Source: Ignelater luminosus
Taxonomy: Eukaryota > Arthropoda > Insecta > Coleoptera > Elateridae
Length of the DNA stretch: 64,000 nt
Assembly: GCA_011009095.1 (NCBI GenBank)
Contig: VTPC01008772.1
Span: 9,819 to 73,818 of the forward strand
Direction: 5' to 3'
In this document: positions 49,578-61,190 of the stretch, piece by piece
Position numbering within the stretch: the stretch's first letter is position 1
Layout: the number at the start of each line of letters is the position of its first letter
Notes under the pieces: generated by a model
Seen by the model: only the letters and a program-made list of their open reading frames with translations
The model's database searches: none
What the model was told of the DNA's origin: nothing
Made by a program: the position numbers and the translations under genes

Positions 49578-49655
49578 TATGGAGAAATGGAGCGATAAAT
49601 CTAAATTCAGTTTGTTTCGTAATAATAGATTACAGAATGTCCAAAGTTCTCAGGC
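49578..49655 (+). pseudogene. Tc1-family transposase fragment around the first catalytic Asp
   Basis: The frame reads AMEKWSDKSKFSLFRNNR, which matches the Tc1 block WSxVxFSDESKFxLF with small deletions. Nothing else of the gene is readable nearby. Confidence 0.4.
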
Positions 49656-50200
49656 TTACAGGCTTTGTTGGTTCCAGGTGTAAGTCTAAAATGAAGTTCT
49701 GTTTTAGAAAGGTACTTTGGGTATTTAGAGAATTTCTTACATTCAGAAAAGAAATTTGATCGGAACTTACTAGTAGTAGATAAATAGTCAAACCAATATT
49801 TTCTAGAAATTACAAGAAGTATTTTCATTTTTATAGTAACTCATTAACAAATTCTGTTTTAAGAACTCTGAATGCAGAAAGATACTGCAACAATATTTTA
49901 CAACCATTTATATGAAGGAATTGCAGAATAACAAATCACAGCAGGATTATTTCTAAGAAGAACATCAGTCGAAATAGTTACAGCAAACAGATAGCTTGCA
50001 AGATAATGTGATTTAACACTTTTTTTCCGACTTTATTCTAAAAACTTCATGTCTTCAAATTCTGTTATTAATTAAAATAGTCAAGGGCCTAGGGTCAGTA
50101 AAGCTTAACAAGTTAAAAACGTAAAAAGCCTTCATTGGACTGTTACAAAAATGTACTCGATACCCAACAGAGCTTCATTCCACTTTAGACAAGCCTTCAG

Positions 50201-50330
50201 GAGAATGGCACATAGTGAATGGTTTGATAGATGGGAGATATTTGCTATTCGAATTCAAACCAGTGAAGACTATCACAAAAATGTGAATGCAGATGTGTTT
50301 AATGACTACCTACTTGTTTCAAAAAATAGA
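50201..50330 (+). pseudogene. Possible IS630/Tc1-type transposase fragment
   Basis: The frame at 50151-50375 includes EDYHKNVNADVFNDYL, which resembles the DYHxxMNxxxFxxWF block that precedes the second catalytic Asp in one insect IS630/Tc1-type family. The rest is not readable, so this is weak. Confidence 0.3.
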
Positions 50331-50375
50331 GATAGCAATATCATTTACCATATAAGTGTAATTTACAGAGTGTAA

Positions 50376-52689
50376 ATAATTAACACCCACAAAGTGATAG
50401 GGTAAATACCTGGTACTTTAACCATAACGCACTACATGGAACTTTCAAGGCAATAACTGCTCAACTAACAATAAAATGAATCGACTCTAGGATTCATTCA
50501 AAAAGATATTTATCTAGCTACTATGAATTTACCTTATCAGTTATTTCTAAATAAGGTATAATACTTGTTATTATTTTAATATTTTGTCATTTATATGTTT
50601 TTCATTTTTTGCAATCAGTTCTACCATAGATCGTAATGGAAAGCCGGTTACGCAAAAAGTATGTAAACCAACCCAAGTAGTTTAATTATTCTAGTTACAG
50701 ATAAAAAATTGATTTATTTACAGCTGCAAAAATATTTCTTCTTGCAAAAATATTTTTTACATTTAACACTTTTCTACCCAAAGATTTTTATGTCTTCTTT
50801 TAGGAAAAGATACGTCTACTATTTGGTCAGTTTATGATTTATTGATCTTTCTGATTTAAAAACGAACTAGAACTATTTTTCCAAATCATCATACAGTTAG
50901 AAATGTAAAAGGTTCCATTGTAATTTCATGAACAAGATTTGTATGCCGTCATCGTATTATGAGTTAGGTTTGACGTATTGATTTATGAAGACTACAGTAC
51001 CACTATTGATTAATATGTCAAATTATTCTATGTTCAGATAAAACTCTTTTTTCATGAGATTCATCAACTACACAAAAAACCTGGATTGTTTGAAATTACA
51101 AAATAATTTCAGAAAATATATTCTCACAAATACTTAGGTAGTGATACTTAGTAATGTAAAGATCTATTAATGCGATGTTACTGTTACTATAATACTATTA
51201 GAGTGCTCCTCAATAAAAAGCACACTACTTACTTGAGTTCCATATTTCCACTTTATACCATTTCGTTCTCATAAAAACAGGATTATTTCATTTTCTAATT
51301 AACAAGCTTACGTCAAGCCTTCGGAATAACCTAAAAGAAACTGATAATATGTCCTCGCCGTTTTCATGGATCACAAATGAACAACTGACGAATGAGATCA
51401 CTCCAGGAAGTGGAAGAAAAAACTACTTAGATGACACGAGATAAATAAATGCGGTCAAACAGGTCGAAATGGGACTGTGAGGGTAAGCACGAACGAAAAT
51501 TTGAAATGACAGCAATATCATTGAATTTAAGATTAAAAGTATATTTCCAGCTGAAAATGAAACCGGGATTATCCACGCGCTATTTGTTAATAGGTGAAGC
51601 GCGTTAAAAAAGATTGTACAAAACACCTGTGACAGTTCCTGCTTCTGCTTTATTAGAATGATTATTAAATGTTTACTAGTACGGTTTAAAACATTCGAAT
51701 GTGTTTTTTTCATTTTCCATTTTATACTAGTTATAGTAACGTATGCTGTTTATGTTTAGCTTCTGTTTTTGACATACAAAAATATATTTTTTTAACTCAT
51801 TACATTTACATTGTTTTTAAACTATATTTTATTGAAAACGTTAAGAAGTGACAGCTTAGATTTATTCTAAAATGAATATGAGAAAACAGATGTAGTTGAA
51901 AACAAAACTTTTTAATTTCAAAATAGTGAAGATTAAAGGTTTTGCACAAAACCCTTACTAATTCTAAAATAATGGTTCTTCGGACAAGCTGAAACATTTT
52001 AACTTCTATTTTTTTTGCACTTTTTGTTGTGTATTTATTGATATACAGTGTGTTTTTAAATAAAGTTGCACAAACAATACTGGTGAATCTAGAGGCAAAA
52101 ATAAGATGATGGAACCAATCATGACACAGTCCAGAGTTGCACCCTTGCAGTATTATAGCTTCCTGAATGTAACATACATTTTCATGAATAAATCCAGAAT
52201 GTTTTGACGCACAGTTTTCACTTGGCACAGGCGCTTGTCTATTGTTAGTACTTATTCCGTATTAATATTATTTAAACTTCTCCACACGAAGTGCTGTAAC
52301 CTGTAAACAAGGATGTGCAACATATTTTGTCTATTTTATTTTATGCACTGTTAAAAGAACTTTCATATTGCATGTTCACCTTTTTAGATAAAAGCACTAA
52401 AAACAAATTTCTCCTCCTTACTGTTTAAAAAAACGAAGTCCTAGTTGTGAAACTCCAAGAAGCTACACTGGAAGCTTTAGAGTAGAATCCTCAAACAAGT
52501 ACAAGTACATTTCCTTGTTTGGAATGTGGCCCGCAATACTTTTTGTGCACGACCGAGCTTAAAACTTGTCCTTATGTACTCGTTTTTGGGGCCTCAAGAT
52601 GACTGTTAAAGCCTGCGACCGTTAAAGTGAACATTAAAATAAAGTACAAATTCCGTTGCTATGCAAAATAATCATTGTAAACATGGATC
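50376..52689. other. AT-rich stretch, nothing certain
   Basis: A transposon-end-like motif TACAGTGTGTTTTTAAATAA lies near 52045, without a partner. ORFs 51423-51713 and 51806-52228 (minus) carry no family motif. Confidence 0.35.
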
Positions 52690-53671
52690 ACATGAATGCA
52701 TTTTGTGGATGTTTATAGTCATGCAAAATTTCAAATTTAAATTGTCGAAAACACGCGTGTTTGAATAGGCGAAGCGGTTCAAGGAGGGGCGTGAATCGGT
52801 CGAAGAAAGAGCTCCCGTAACCTCTCGTACCGACGCGAATGTCGACCGTTTGCGCACGCTGATGAAACCGTCCGCAAGATGTTACACGAGGATTTGAACA
52901 TGCGAAAGATTTGCGCAAAGATGGTGAACCCATGAACAAAAACAAATGCGAAAATCGATCTGCGAGGATTTGTTGTCCCGCATTCAGAGCGACGGCAGAG
53001 ACTGGATAAGTCGGATAATTACTGGAGATGAAACCTGGATGTTTGGGTATGACCCCGAGACCCGTAAACAAAGTCAGCAGTGGGTAGAAAAGGGTGGGGA
53101 GCGTCCAACAAAAGCGAGGATGTCCAAGTCGCGACTGAAAGCAATGTTGATCGGTTTTTTTGATATCCGCGGCATCGTTCATTGTGAATATGTTCCTGCC
53201 GGCCAAACAGTGACTGGACAGTTCTATGTTAGAGTCCTGGAGCGGTTGCGGGCATGCGTTTTCTGTGTGCGACCCGAACTTGCCAAGAACGGCTGGATCT
53301 TGCACCACGACAACGCGCCGGCCCATTCCTCGTTTATTGTGCAAGAGTTTTTGGCGAAAAAAGGCATTCCAACGATGCCGCCCCCACCCTATAGCCCCGA
53401 TATTGCCTCCTGCGACTTTTTCTTTTTCCCCAAGATAAAGTCACATCTCAAAGGAACTCATCATGGTGACGTAGAGGAGGTCAAAGAAGCTGTTACCGTG
53501 GTGTTAACTTCAGAGGATTACCAAGAATGCTTTGAATCGTGGGAGCAACGTTGGAATCGTTGTGTAGAGTTAAAGACAGACTATTGTGAAGGTCGATAAT
53601 AAAATTTTGCTAGAAGCTTGATTTGCTTGTTTTCTATTGACAAATTCCCGGAACTTAATTGCCACACCTCG
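52690..53671 (+). mobile_element. mariner transposon, right end present, left end not found
   Basis: Transposase remains run from about 52735 to 53599, followed by a polyadenylation-like AATAAA (53600) and the right end ATTGCCACACCTCG up to 53671, then TA (53672-53673). No inverted counterpart was found upstream, so the left part is deleted or decayed. Confidence 0.7.
52735..53599 (+). pseudogene. mariner transposase, DD34D; C-terminal catalytic half open
   Basis: The N-terminal remains are broken: KRFKEGRESVEERAPVTSRT (about 52770-52830), NVDRLRTLM, then a gap, VRKMLHEDLNMRKICAKMV (about 52870-52925) and a stop. From about 52946 a 217-codon frame is open: RSICEDLLSRI-type start, ITGDETWMFGYDPETRKQSQ with the first Asp, SRLKAMLIGFFDIRGIVH, WILHHDNAPAHSSF with the second Asp, PPYSPDIASCDFFFFPKIKS with the third, and C-terminus RWNRCVELKTDYCEGR. 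Exactly 34 residues separate the second and third Asp, as in true mariners. The DNA-binding half is unusable. Base composition is clearly more GC-rich than the surroundings, a sign of younger age. The 218-codon minus-strand frame over it is a shadow. Confidence 0.85.
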
Positions 53672-53673
53672 TA

Positions 53674-54152
53674 TTTAAAAAATACTTAGTTTACCCACTA
53701 ATACAGATGGTATAGAAATTAAACATTTTATGTAGCTTCATGTCAGTTGTACCTATGTCAATATTATTTTTAAGTCAGGACTTAAACTTCTTATTCAGTA
53801 TCCTTTTGCAGCAACGAAGCATCCTTTCAAAGTCCTAGTTTAGTAAATCATCACAATATTCATCATGGTTTGACGAAATCCGCATAAGTTGTATCGATAT
53901 TCCATCATTTTAGTAATTTTGCACATAGTACATTATCCGTAAGAAAATTTTTAAACCTGAATTGTCAAACGCGTTGGATAGGTCGGGACGGTTCACCTGT
54001 CAGGTGGCCTGCACGTTCACTAGACATTTCCAGTTAAACCTCTTTGTGCTACTCTCGTTAACACTATGGAGTTGCGCCGAAGACTTTTTTAAACAGCTGA
54101 TGAAGCTCGTAATTATTAAAGCTAGGGAAATGCATATTTGAATGTTTTTATC
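53674..54152. other. AT-rich spacer, nothing identified
   Basis: No gene, RNA or repeat recognised. Confidence 0.3.
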
Positions 54153-54154
54153 TA

Positions 54155-54437
54155 CAGGGTGTTTCCGTTTTTTGTAGAAAAACTAATTAAACCCAAATTT
54201 CCTTAATAAATACTCGCTTACAATTTATGATTTCTAAGATACCAGGCAAAAACAATTAATAGTTAACCTAAAACAATTATTTTTATTAAACAAAACATAC
54301 AAAAAAGCAACAGCAAATGTTTAAAATGAAAACTGTTTTCTTCTATGCTATTTCACAGCGGCGTAATAAAGATCTTCGACCTTTTTCCAACTGATCTTGT
54401 CTTATTTCACCACATGCATTTTGAATTAGCTTGAATA
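54155..54437 (-). repeat. Inverted copy of the element's own 3' end
   Basis: Read on the minus strand, 54343-54430 encodes LIQNACGEIRQDQLEKGRRS, the counterpart of LMQNACAEIRQNQLERVRRS at 55480-55545 on the plus strand. The non-coding 3' flank and terminus follow in the same order. Divergence shows the two copies have been apart for some time. Confidence 0.85.
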
Positions 54438-54591
54438 TTCCCTTAGAATTTATGGTTTCTAAGATATCTGGCAGAAAAAAAATAATCAGTAATCTAAAAC
54501 AATTGACATACATTAAATCAAAGTTGACAACATTACTTTTTGAATTTAGCATTTCAGTCTTATTGTACAATATTATTCAAAGTTGTTTAAA

Positions 54592-55590
54592 ATGCCTTAT
54601 GAGTTTACAAATCAAGAATATGCTAATATGCATTTTGTTTATGGTTTCCGTAAATATCTAAGACGATTTTCGAATAGAAGACAGCCTCAAAAACATCTTT
54701 TTGTATATATTAATAGACATTTTGTAGAAAGAGGCCTAGGAAAAAATCAAGAACAGAACCGTGAAGTGAATGTTACCAAAAGAAGAAGAACTAGAATAAT
54801 TTTGCGAGAATTCGAAGAGCCTCGAGATTGCTTCAAATTCCAATTTCTACAATTTGGAAAACCCTGAGAAGAGACCGCTGACATGCATATCATTTATAGC
54901 CTGTCTAGGGATTACATCCAGGTGATAATGAAAGGCGTTTGAACTTCACTCGCTGGTTACTTAATGCTAGTAGAAATAATAAAGATTTTATAAACAGTAT
55001 TATTTGGACTGATGAGACTTATTTTACTCGACGAGACGTTGTAAACTTTCATAATTATGGTATTTGGGCTCATGCAAATCCACATGAGGTGAGAGCAAGG
55101 GGTTTTCAACATGAGTTCAGTGTGAATGTTAAGCTCGGCATCTTTGGTGATACTATTTTAGGCCCTCATATTCTACCTCACCGATTGAATTCTGCTTTGT
55201 ATTTGGAGTTTCTTGAAACAGTTCTACCTGACATGTTGGAGGATATATCACTTGAATCAACACTAAATTCTTGGTTCCAATTAGATGGTTGTCCAGCACA
55301 TTTTAATATGAATGTTCAAAATTGGCTTAATATAAATTATTCTGAAAAGTGGATAGGGCTAGGTAGACCAGTACTTTGGCCACCTCGTTCACCTAATGTT
55401 ACACCTCTGAACTACCTTGCTTGGGGTTACATAAAGGCTTCAGTTTATTCTACACCAGTAAACACAAGAGAAGGGCTTATCGAGCTAATGCAAAACGCAT
55501 GTGCTGAAATAAGACAAAATCAGTTGGAAAGAGTTCGAAGATCTTTACCACGCTGCTGTGAAATATGCATTGAAAAAAACACGACTTTCG
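54592..55590 (+). pseudogene. DD41D-type transposase, broken; third catalytic Asp replaced
   Basis: The N-terminal part from ATG at 54592 reads MPYEFTNQEYANMHFVYGF, then FVERGLGKNQEQNRE and ends at a stop (54865). After a disrupted stretch, PGDNERRLNFTRWLLN (from about 54915) starts a long open frame: SIIWTDETYFTRRDVVN with the first Asp, IWAHANPHEVRARGFQHEF, FQLDGCPAHFNMN with the second Asp, and LWPPRSPNVTPLNYLAWGYI. Both the SPD and PLD positions read Asn. The residue after PL is the catalytic one in relatives; 41 residues lie between it and the second Asp. With Asn there the enzyme should be dead even if re-framed. The C-terminus RRSLPRCCEIC matches relatives. Confidence 0.8.
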
Positions 55591-55784
55591 TTTTGAACAT
55601 TTGCTGTAGTTTTTTTTGTGTTTTGTTTAATAAAAGTAATTGTTTTCAATTAACTAATTATCGTTTTTGCCTGATATCTTAGAAACCTTTAATTTTAAAG
55701 AAAATTTATTAACAAAAACTACTGTTAAACTAGTTTTTCTACAATTTTGTAACGTTTGATTACAAAAAACGGAAACACCCTGTA

Positions 55785-56159
55785 TAAGGCATACACAATT
55801 AGTTTTTAGTATGCGAGCTCATTTCATTGTTTATTGTCCAAAAATTAATTTTATTTTGCCTATATGGCATATAGAGTCTGTCATACTAAAAAGGCCCCGA
55901 ACTGTAGCGTACAGATCAATCTAAAGCTGTTCTACTTTCCTGAATATAATACATCAGTAATCTCCCATAATTATAAAAAAAAGAGAATTACGCTTCTCAA
56001 AGGTAATTCGATAATTTATAGTCAGCTTTCCAGACTGTTATAAATAATATGGAAGCATTCACCGTACTAAGCTTCAGTTGGAAGCTTTGGGCATGAGTTA
56101 GTAGTTGAAGCAATAAGTAAGAACGCACAAATGCAAATAGTTGTAACAAAAAATTATAT
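55785..56159. other. AT-rich spacer, nothing identified
   Basis: No gene or repeat recognised. It may contain the decayed 5' part of the fragment that follows. Confidence 0.3.
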
Positions 56160-56400
56160 CCGCTTCAGTTTCAAATTATTCAAAAATTACTGCCAGAAGA
56201 TTTTCAGCACAGAAAAAACGTTAGCAGCAAATCCTGGTCTTATTGAAAAAACTCTGTAAACGAATAAAGCAACTTTTACTCCAAAGAAAGTTTTCAATAT
56301 TTATAACAAGCATCAATAGGTCAATAGAAATCCTCATGCTATTCATCAGAAAAGCCTCAAATTGGTTTAAGCGTTAGTGTATGAACCAGACATGTTTAAT
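56160..56400 (+). pseudogene. DD41D-like transposase fragment around the first catalytic position
   Basis: The pieces FQIIQKLLPEDFQHRKNV (about 56170-56225) and TNKATFTPKKVFNIYNKHQ (about 56259-56315), followed by a stop and VNRNPHAIHQ, match the blocks LLPxDFxRRxxF, TDEATFTxxGxFNxHN and ENPHxI. The catalytic Asp of TDEATF reads Asn. The rest is lost. Confidence 0.5.
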
Positions 56401-57703
56401 AGGATTGCACATTCTACTACGCTAATGATTTTGTAAATTTGTAATTTAGATGTAAAGTGGACGTACCGTGCGCCATTGTATGAGATTTCAAATGAATTTA
56501 GCTCTACTTGCTTAGGGTATTCAGACAAGATTATGGCTAAATCAGATATTTCATTCTTTCGGTATTCATCGCAGTAGTCTTATAAGCTTATACTTTCTAA
56601 AATAGTTATTGTGATAAATCAGTAAGAAACTTATGAAAAAGAATAGGAATATTTTTTTGGTTCACAAGATAATTAGTCATGAAAGTAAAAAAGTAATTTT
56701 TTTATACGGTAATAATGATGAAGCAAAAAGGTTTTTTTAAGTTTAAAAAAGATTTGCTGAAGATCTTCTCTTTCTAATGATATTAAACTTCTGTATTCTT
56801 ACAAATGACACATTGCATCAGCCTTGATATTAAAATAGATTCAGCAAACAAAAATGTCATGTGTAAGAGTGAGGTTCCATTTTAAGAAGATAATGTGAAA
56901 TGTGATTAAAATTGTTTAAAATTAAGTAGGTGTCGTTTTAAAATGTACAAACGCATAAAAATGGTTCTTAGAAATTATTATATTTCGGTCTTGAATAGGC
57001 AACTTAAATCAAACTCCTGGCGATGAAACTGTTATTATTTTATCGCAAGAATTAACGAGCCATTCTTGTTAATAGTGCAACTGACATCACACAGTTTATA
57101 CCGTTAACCTTCCTTAATTTTCTAAATAACGTAATTAGAGTTAAATTTACGATAATAAATGCAGTTTCTCATTTCTCAGATTAATTGTGTCTCTGATGTT
57201 GTAATTAGGTTACTATGTTAGCAGAGCTGCTTTTATATTAGACACAATAGAAGGCTTCCCTCAACAAAAATCCTGAAGATTAAAAACCTATTGATGGCAT
57301 ATTTTGAATAAGCCACTGTTAGATTAATAATAGTGTACCACAACAATAAACAGTAAAGCATTGTAAAAGATATTTTTTTAAATTTCCATTTACAAGACAG
57401 TAATTATAGTTTTACAGAAGGCTTTTGTTTTATTTTGTTTTGTAATGCGTAATATTCCATAAAGGACAAAAGCGTTCAATAACGGGATAATAGTTGGTAA
57501 TGTGATTAGTTTGTTGAATACGCCTTTGGTTTCCCATTTTTTGTTTTATGAATAATGAGTGAACGGTAAAACACACTATATTGAAACTATTGAATAATAA
57601 CAAAACACTAATATTTTATTAACATTAAATCACCAAGTACAAATTCAAATTTCTTGAATATCATTACATTAGATAAGTTGTGATGTAGTAGGCCATTCAA
57701 ATA
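56401..57703. other. AT-rich stretch, nothing identified
   Basis: No gene, RNA or repeat recognised. Confidence 0.35.
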
Positions 57704-58289
57704 TACGGTGAGCGGCAAAAGTACGGAATAAATTCATTAAATTCGAAATAAGCTATTTTTGCAAAAATTCTGACACGTCAATTTTATTTTATAAAAACAC
57801 ACATTTTCATGAACTTTAAGATTAACAACACAGAAATAAAGAATCTTTGATCTCCAGTCATTTGTAAACGTTTAGAACCAAGATCTAAGTAAGTAGGCTA
57901 GGATTGACAATTGTTTAAATAACATTAACAAGTCAAACATTCACAGCAAATTGACTTAATAATTGCCACTAATCAAAAGTTTTTGAATATTTAGTCATAG
58001 TACCTGGTCGTCCGAAAATGGGTAAAGATATAAATAGAAGACAATTTTCACAGTGTCCCTTGAGCAGTCGCAGCAAAAAATGCAGTTATCCAATGTTAAT
58101 ATTGGACGTATAATGTCATTTAGACAGTTATTGTCAATCATAGTCTGCTGAAATTTTGATTTGCAAACGTTTACAAATGACTCAAGATCAAAGATTTTTT
58201 ATTTCTGTGTTGACTTCATCCATATTAGCAGATGTTATAAACGCCAAAGATTTAGACATAAATCAAAATTTTGTAAATCACAAAGTTAA

Positions 58290-58795
58290 TGTAGAATTTG
58301 CTCTTCAGTTTCCCATGAAACGAATGAATGCAGTGCAAAAAATGATGAAAATAAACATAAATGTGCAAATTGCTTACGTGCCAATAAGAAAGATTCAAAC
58401 CATAGTGCGAACAGTAACAAATGCCCATTATATAAAATACGTTTAGCAGATTATTTATCATCTATAGACTATGGGTCAACTTAATATTATTCAATGCAAT
58501 TTGCAAAAATCAAAAATGTATGACTGAACAAAAGATTGACATTCTTTCTTGTATATTAATAAACAATAATTTATTAAAAATAATAAATTTAACTCATATA
58601 CCTTCTAAATATATATCGGTAATGGGACTAACTATTGGAGAAAATCAAATAAATATTTTCAATATCTCTGGACCTCTTAATGATTGCATTATTGGGACAC
58701 CACTTGGATGCATTATTTTTAACCGTTTGCCTTTTCTTGTATTATTATTCTAATAGTTTAAGTTATATTTATTAATTATTATTTATTTTAAATAG
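58290..58795 (+). pseudogene. LINE ORF1 C-terminus with zinc knuckles, and start of an endonuclease ORF
   Basis: From 58290 one frame reads CRICSSVSHETNEC, a perfect C-x2-C-x4-H-x4-C knuckle, then CANCLRAN and later NKC, a second Cys-rich unit, as in ORF1 proteins of Jockey/R1/I-type LINEs. It ends near 58480 and overlaps ATG at 58470, where MGQLNIIQCNLQKSK begins the endonuclease type of ORF2. The endonuclease is quickly lost to stops. Confidence 0.6.
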
Positions 58796-58798
58796 AAT

Positions 58799-60504
58799 AT
58801 GAAAATAGGTCACCTAAATGCGCGATCACTTTTTACGGGATTTGATTTTCTTGTAGATTTAATACTTAGCAACTCTTTTGACGATCTATTCTTAGCTGAC
58901 TTGGAATCGCTTCCGTGTTATAATTTAATTCATGAAAATAATATCTGTAACAAATTCTCCATTCTTGTAGCCTTTATCTTATCAGTTTTTGATGTTTATG
59001 CTGTAATCAAATTAGTGAAGGTTACTAAACTTAAAGCACTTTGGCTGACTGATAATTTAAAGGCAATTATGAGGGAACGTAACAATGCTTTGATGCAGCA
59101 AACTATGGTCTGCTTTAACTGATCTGAACATACCATTTGCTAAATGCCACGATATACCTCTTGATTTAAGTAATCATAATTCTATTGGCAATTATTTTAG
59201 TTCTTTTGTTCAAGCTACTACAAATAATTGCAATGATCAAATGAATTATTAGTTAACTAATCGTTATTCAGTAGACAAATCTTTCAAATTCTCTCTTACT
59301 ACAATAGATAAAGTCCATAAAATTTTGCACAACTTAAAATCTAATGCAATCGGTTCTGATACCATTTCTCTTGTGATGCTGAAATACGCCGGTCCCTTTA
59401 TTGATAACTTTATTACACATATTATCAATTGCTATATGGAATCTAGTTACTTTCCATTTCGCTGGAAGGGAGCTGTAGGTCTACCTCTTCCAAAAGTTAC
59501 AAATACAAAATCTCTTTCGGATTTTAGAATAATTAGTATATTACCTTGCATATCAAAAATTTTTGAAAAGATCTTGTATACACAAATATACGACTTTTTC
59601 AATGATAATAATTTATTACCGAATTGTCAATCTGCTTTTAGAAGAGGATTTAGTACTGCCAATTCTCTCGCATCTGTCACGAATGATATTATCACCGCGT
59701 CTGACAAACATATGATTACGGCTTTGATATGACTAGACTTTTCGAATGCGTTTGATACTATCAGTCATGATGTTATTGTGGCTAAGCTCAAGTATTACGG
59801 TTTTGAAATTGTCGCAGCGAATTTAATCAAATCTTATTTGTCTGATAGAAGTTTAATAATTAGAAATAACAATCAGTTTTCAAATCTCTGTAATATCTCA
59901 TCCGGGGTACCGCAAGGTTCTATCTTAAGTCCTCTTCTGTTTATTATTGATATTTGAAAATCTTTAAAACATTGTAAAATTGAAGCTTACGCCGACGATA
60001 CTCAGATTTATAAATCGTTTTCTTTTTCGGAGAGAGCTCAGCCTTATGAAGATATCAACAGTGATCTCAGCACAATTAAACCACTTTCATTGGAACATAA
60101 TTTAAAGCTTAATAGCAACAAATCGAATCTACTATTATTTGGCAACAAAAATCAAGTAACAACTGTAAAAAATGATCGAAGTTTACATATCGATAATGAA
60201 CAACTTATCGCGGTTGACGAATTTACGATTTAAAAAGCATGTTTGTAAATTACTTTAACAAGCTTATTCCTCTCTCAAATTGTTATATGCTAGTTTAGAG
60301 TTGGTTTCTAGGTCATACGTACACTCCGTAAATACTCGGCATAATAGCATGCTTACTATGCCAAATCATAGATCGTCCTTGTTTCGTAGATGTTTTACAT
60401 TCAATGCAATCAAGCTTTATAATTCCATTTCTTACGATATCAAAAGTCTTAATATCATAAAATTCAAACACTTTTTGACAAGTTATTTGTTAGAACCACA
60501 GTAA
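58799..60504 (+). pseudogene. Jockey/CR1-like LINE ORF2 (endonuclease start and reverse transcriptase), broken
   Basis: MKIGHLNARSLFTGFDFLVD at 58799 is the start of an apurinic-type endonuclease domain, mostly deleted after that. ALWLTDNLKAIMRERNNAL (about 59036-59092) leads to the RT. The RT reads NAIGSDTISLVMLKY, FRIISILPCISKIFEKIL, NCQSAFRRGFSTANSL, an in-frame TGA near 59730, LDFSNAFDTISHD with the first Asp, GVPQGSILSPLLF, a stop near 59955, and YADD at 59988-59999, the catalytic pair. Later frames carry the tail NHRSSLFRRCFTFNAIKLYN (60364-60423). Stops and frameshifts mean no activity. Confidence 0.85.
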
Positions 60505-60673
60505 ATTTTACTTATTTTTATTGTCTACTTATTTTTAGTTTTCTATTTCTTTGTTTGTTTTTAATTTACACATGGTTTCTGGTTAAATAGAGTAGCCATG
60601 GTTAGATTTCGCCAGAGCTCCATGCGTTAGAATTTGTTTAATTATTACAATCGATGTATTTTAATTTTCAATT

Positions 60674-60684
60674 AATAAAAGACG

Positions 60685-60721
<37 letters not shown>
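60674..60721 (+). repeat. LINE 3' end: AATAAA and (TTA)n tail
   Basis: AATAAA at 60674-60679 is followed by a run of TTA units at 60687-60721. Short tandem repeats of this kind end CR1/L2-like LINEs and mark the insertion boundary; transposon DNA resumes after it. Confidence 0.8.
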
Positions 60722-60722
<1 letters not shown>

Positions 60723-60975
60723 TTTTTAAAGTTAAGACTATCAGATGCCATATCGATCACTGCAATCGGAAGAAAATCTTCTATCTGAATTCGTAGAAAT
60801 GTGCCATTAAAAAAATCATAACGACGTCATCACTTGAAAACAAATGGCGGTCTGGAAATGATACTGACATGAAAATGTGTATTTATAAAATACAATCGAC
60901 CTGTCTGATAATTCTTGCAAAAATAGCTTATTTCGAATTTAATGAATTTATTCCGTACTTTTGCCGCTCACTATA

Positions 60976-61190
60976 AAATAAGCCATTCTAATGTATGAAT
61001 GGTAGCGGAAAGGATTGATTAAACAAAAACAGCTGCAGTGTCTAGGTATCCTACATACTTCATAACTAAATGAAAGTGTCAGAAAAGGAAAGATTGGACA
61101 AAAACGATAAGTGCTCTACAATAAGAGTACCGTGTTATCGAAAAATAAACGAAGTTAAAGCTAACCATGATTAGTAAGGTGTTAACATTG
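60976..61190. other. Short spacer, nothing identified
   Basis: GCCATTCTAA just outside the right arm resembles GCCATTCAAA just outside the left arm (57691). This may be chance. Confidence 0.3.

Larger units (their letters stand above)
54155..55782 (+). mobile_element. DD41D-type Tc1/mariner-superfamily transposon with rearranged, foldback ends
   Basis: Both ends start CAGGGTGTTTCCGTTTTTTG, read inward, and both are flanked by TA (54153-54154 and 55783-55784). The inverted similarity is not limited to short ends. About 280 bases at the left (54155-54437) are an inverted copy of the last 290 bases (55490-55782), including the C-terminal coding part. Next to this, the original 5' leader (about 54438-54591) follows, carrying its own TTTCTAAGATATC motif. 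Confidence 0.85.
57706..60973. mobile_element. TA-flanked inverted-repeat DNA transposon, invaded by LINE sequence
   Basis: The left arm GTGAGCGGCAAAAGTACGG (from 57708) continues inward for about 100 bases and matches the inverted right arm ending at 60973, through TAAATTCATTAAATTCGAAA, TAAGCTATTTTTGCAA and ACACATTTTCATG. TA flanks are at 57704-57705 and 60974-60975. The ends resemble Tc1-type termini. No own transposase is recognised; PGRPKMGKDIN-like sequence near 57998-58035 is a faint hint. Most of the interior is LINE sequence. Confidence 0.75.

Noticed and set aside
52688-53344. Minus-strand ORF of 218 codons
   Set aside because: It lies antisense to the mariner transposase, whose DDD motifs are unmistakable on the plus strand; it is a shadow.
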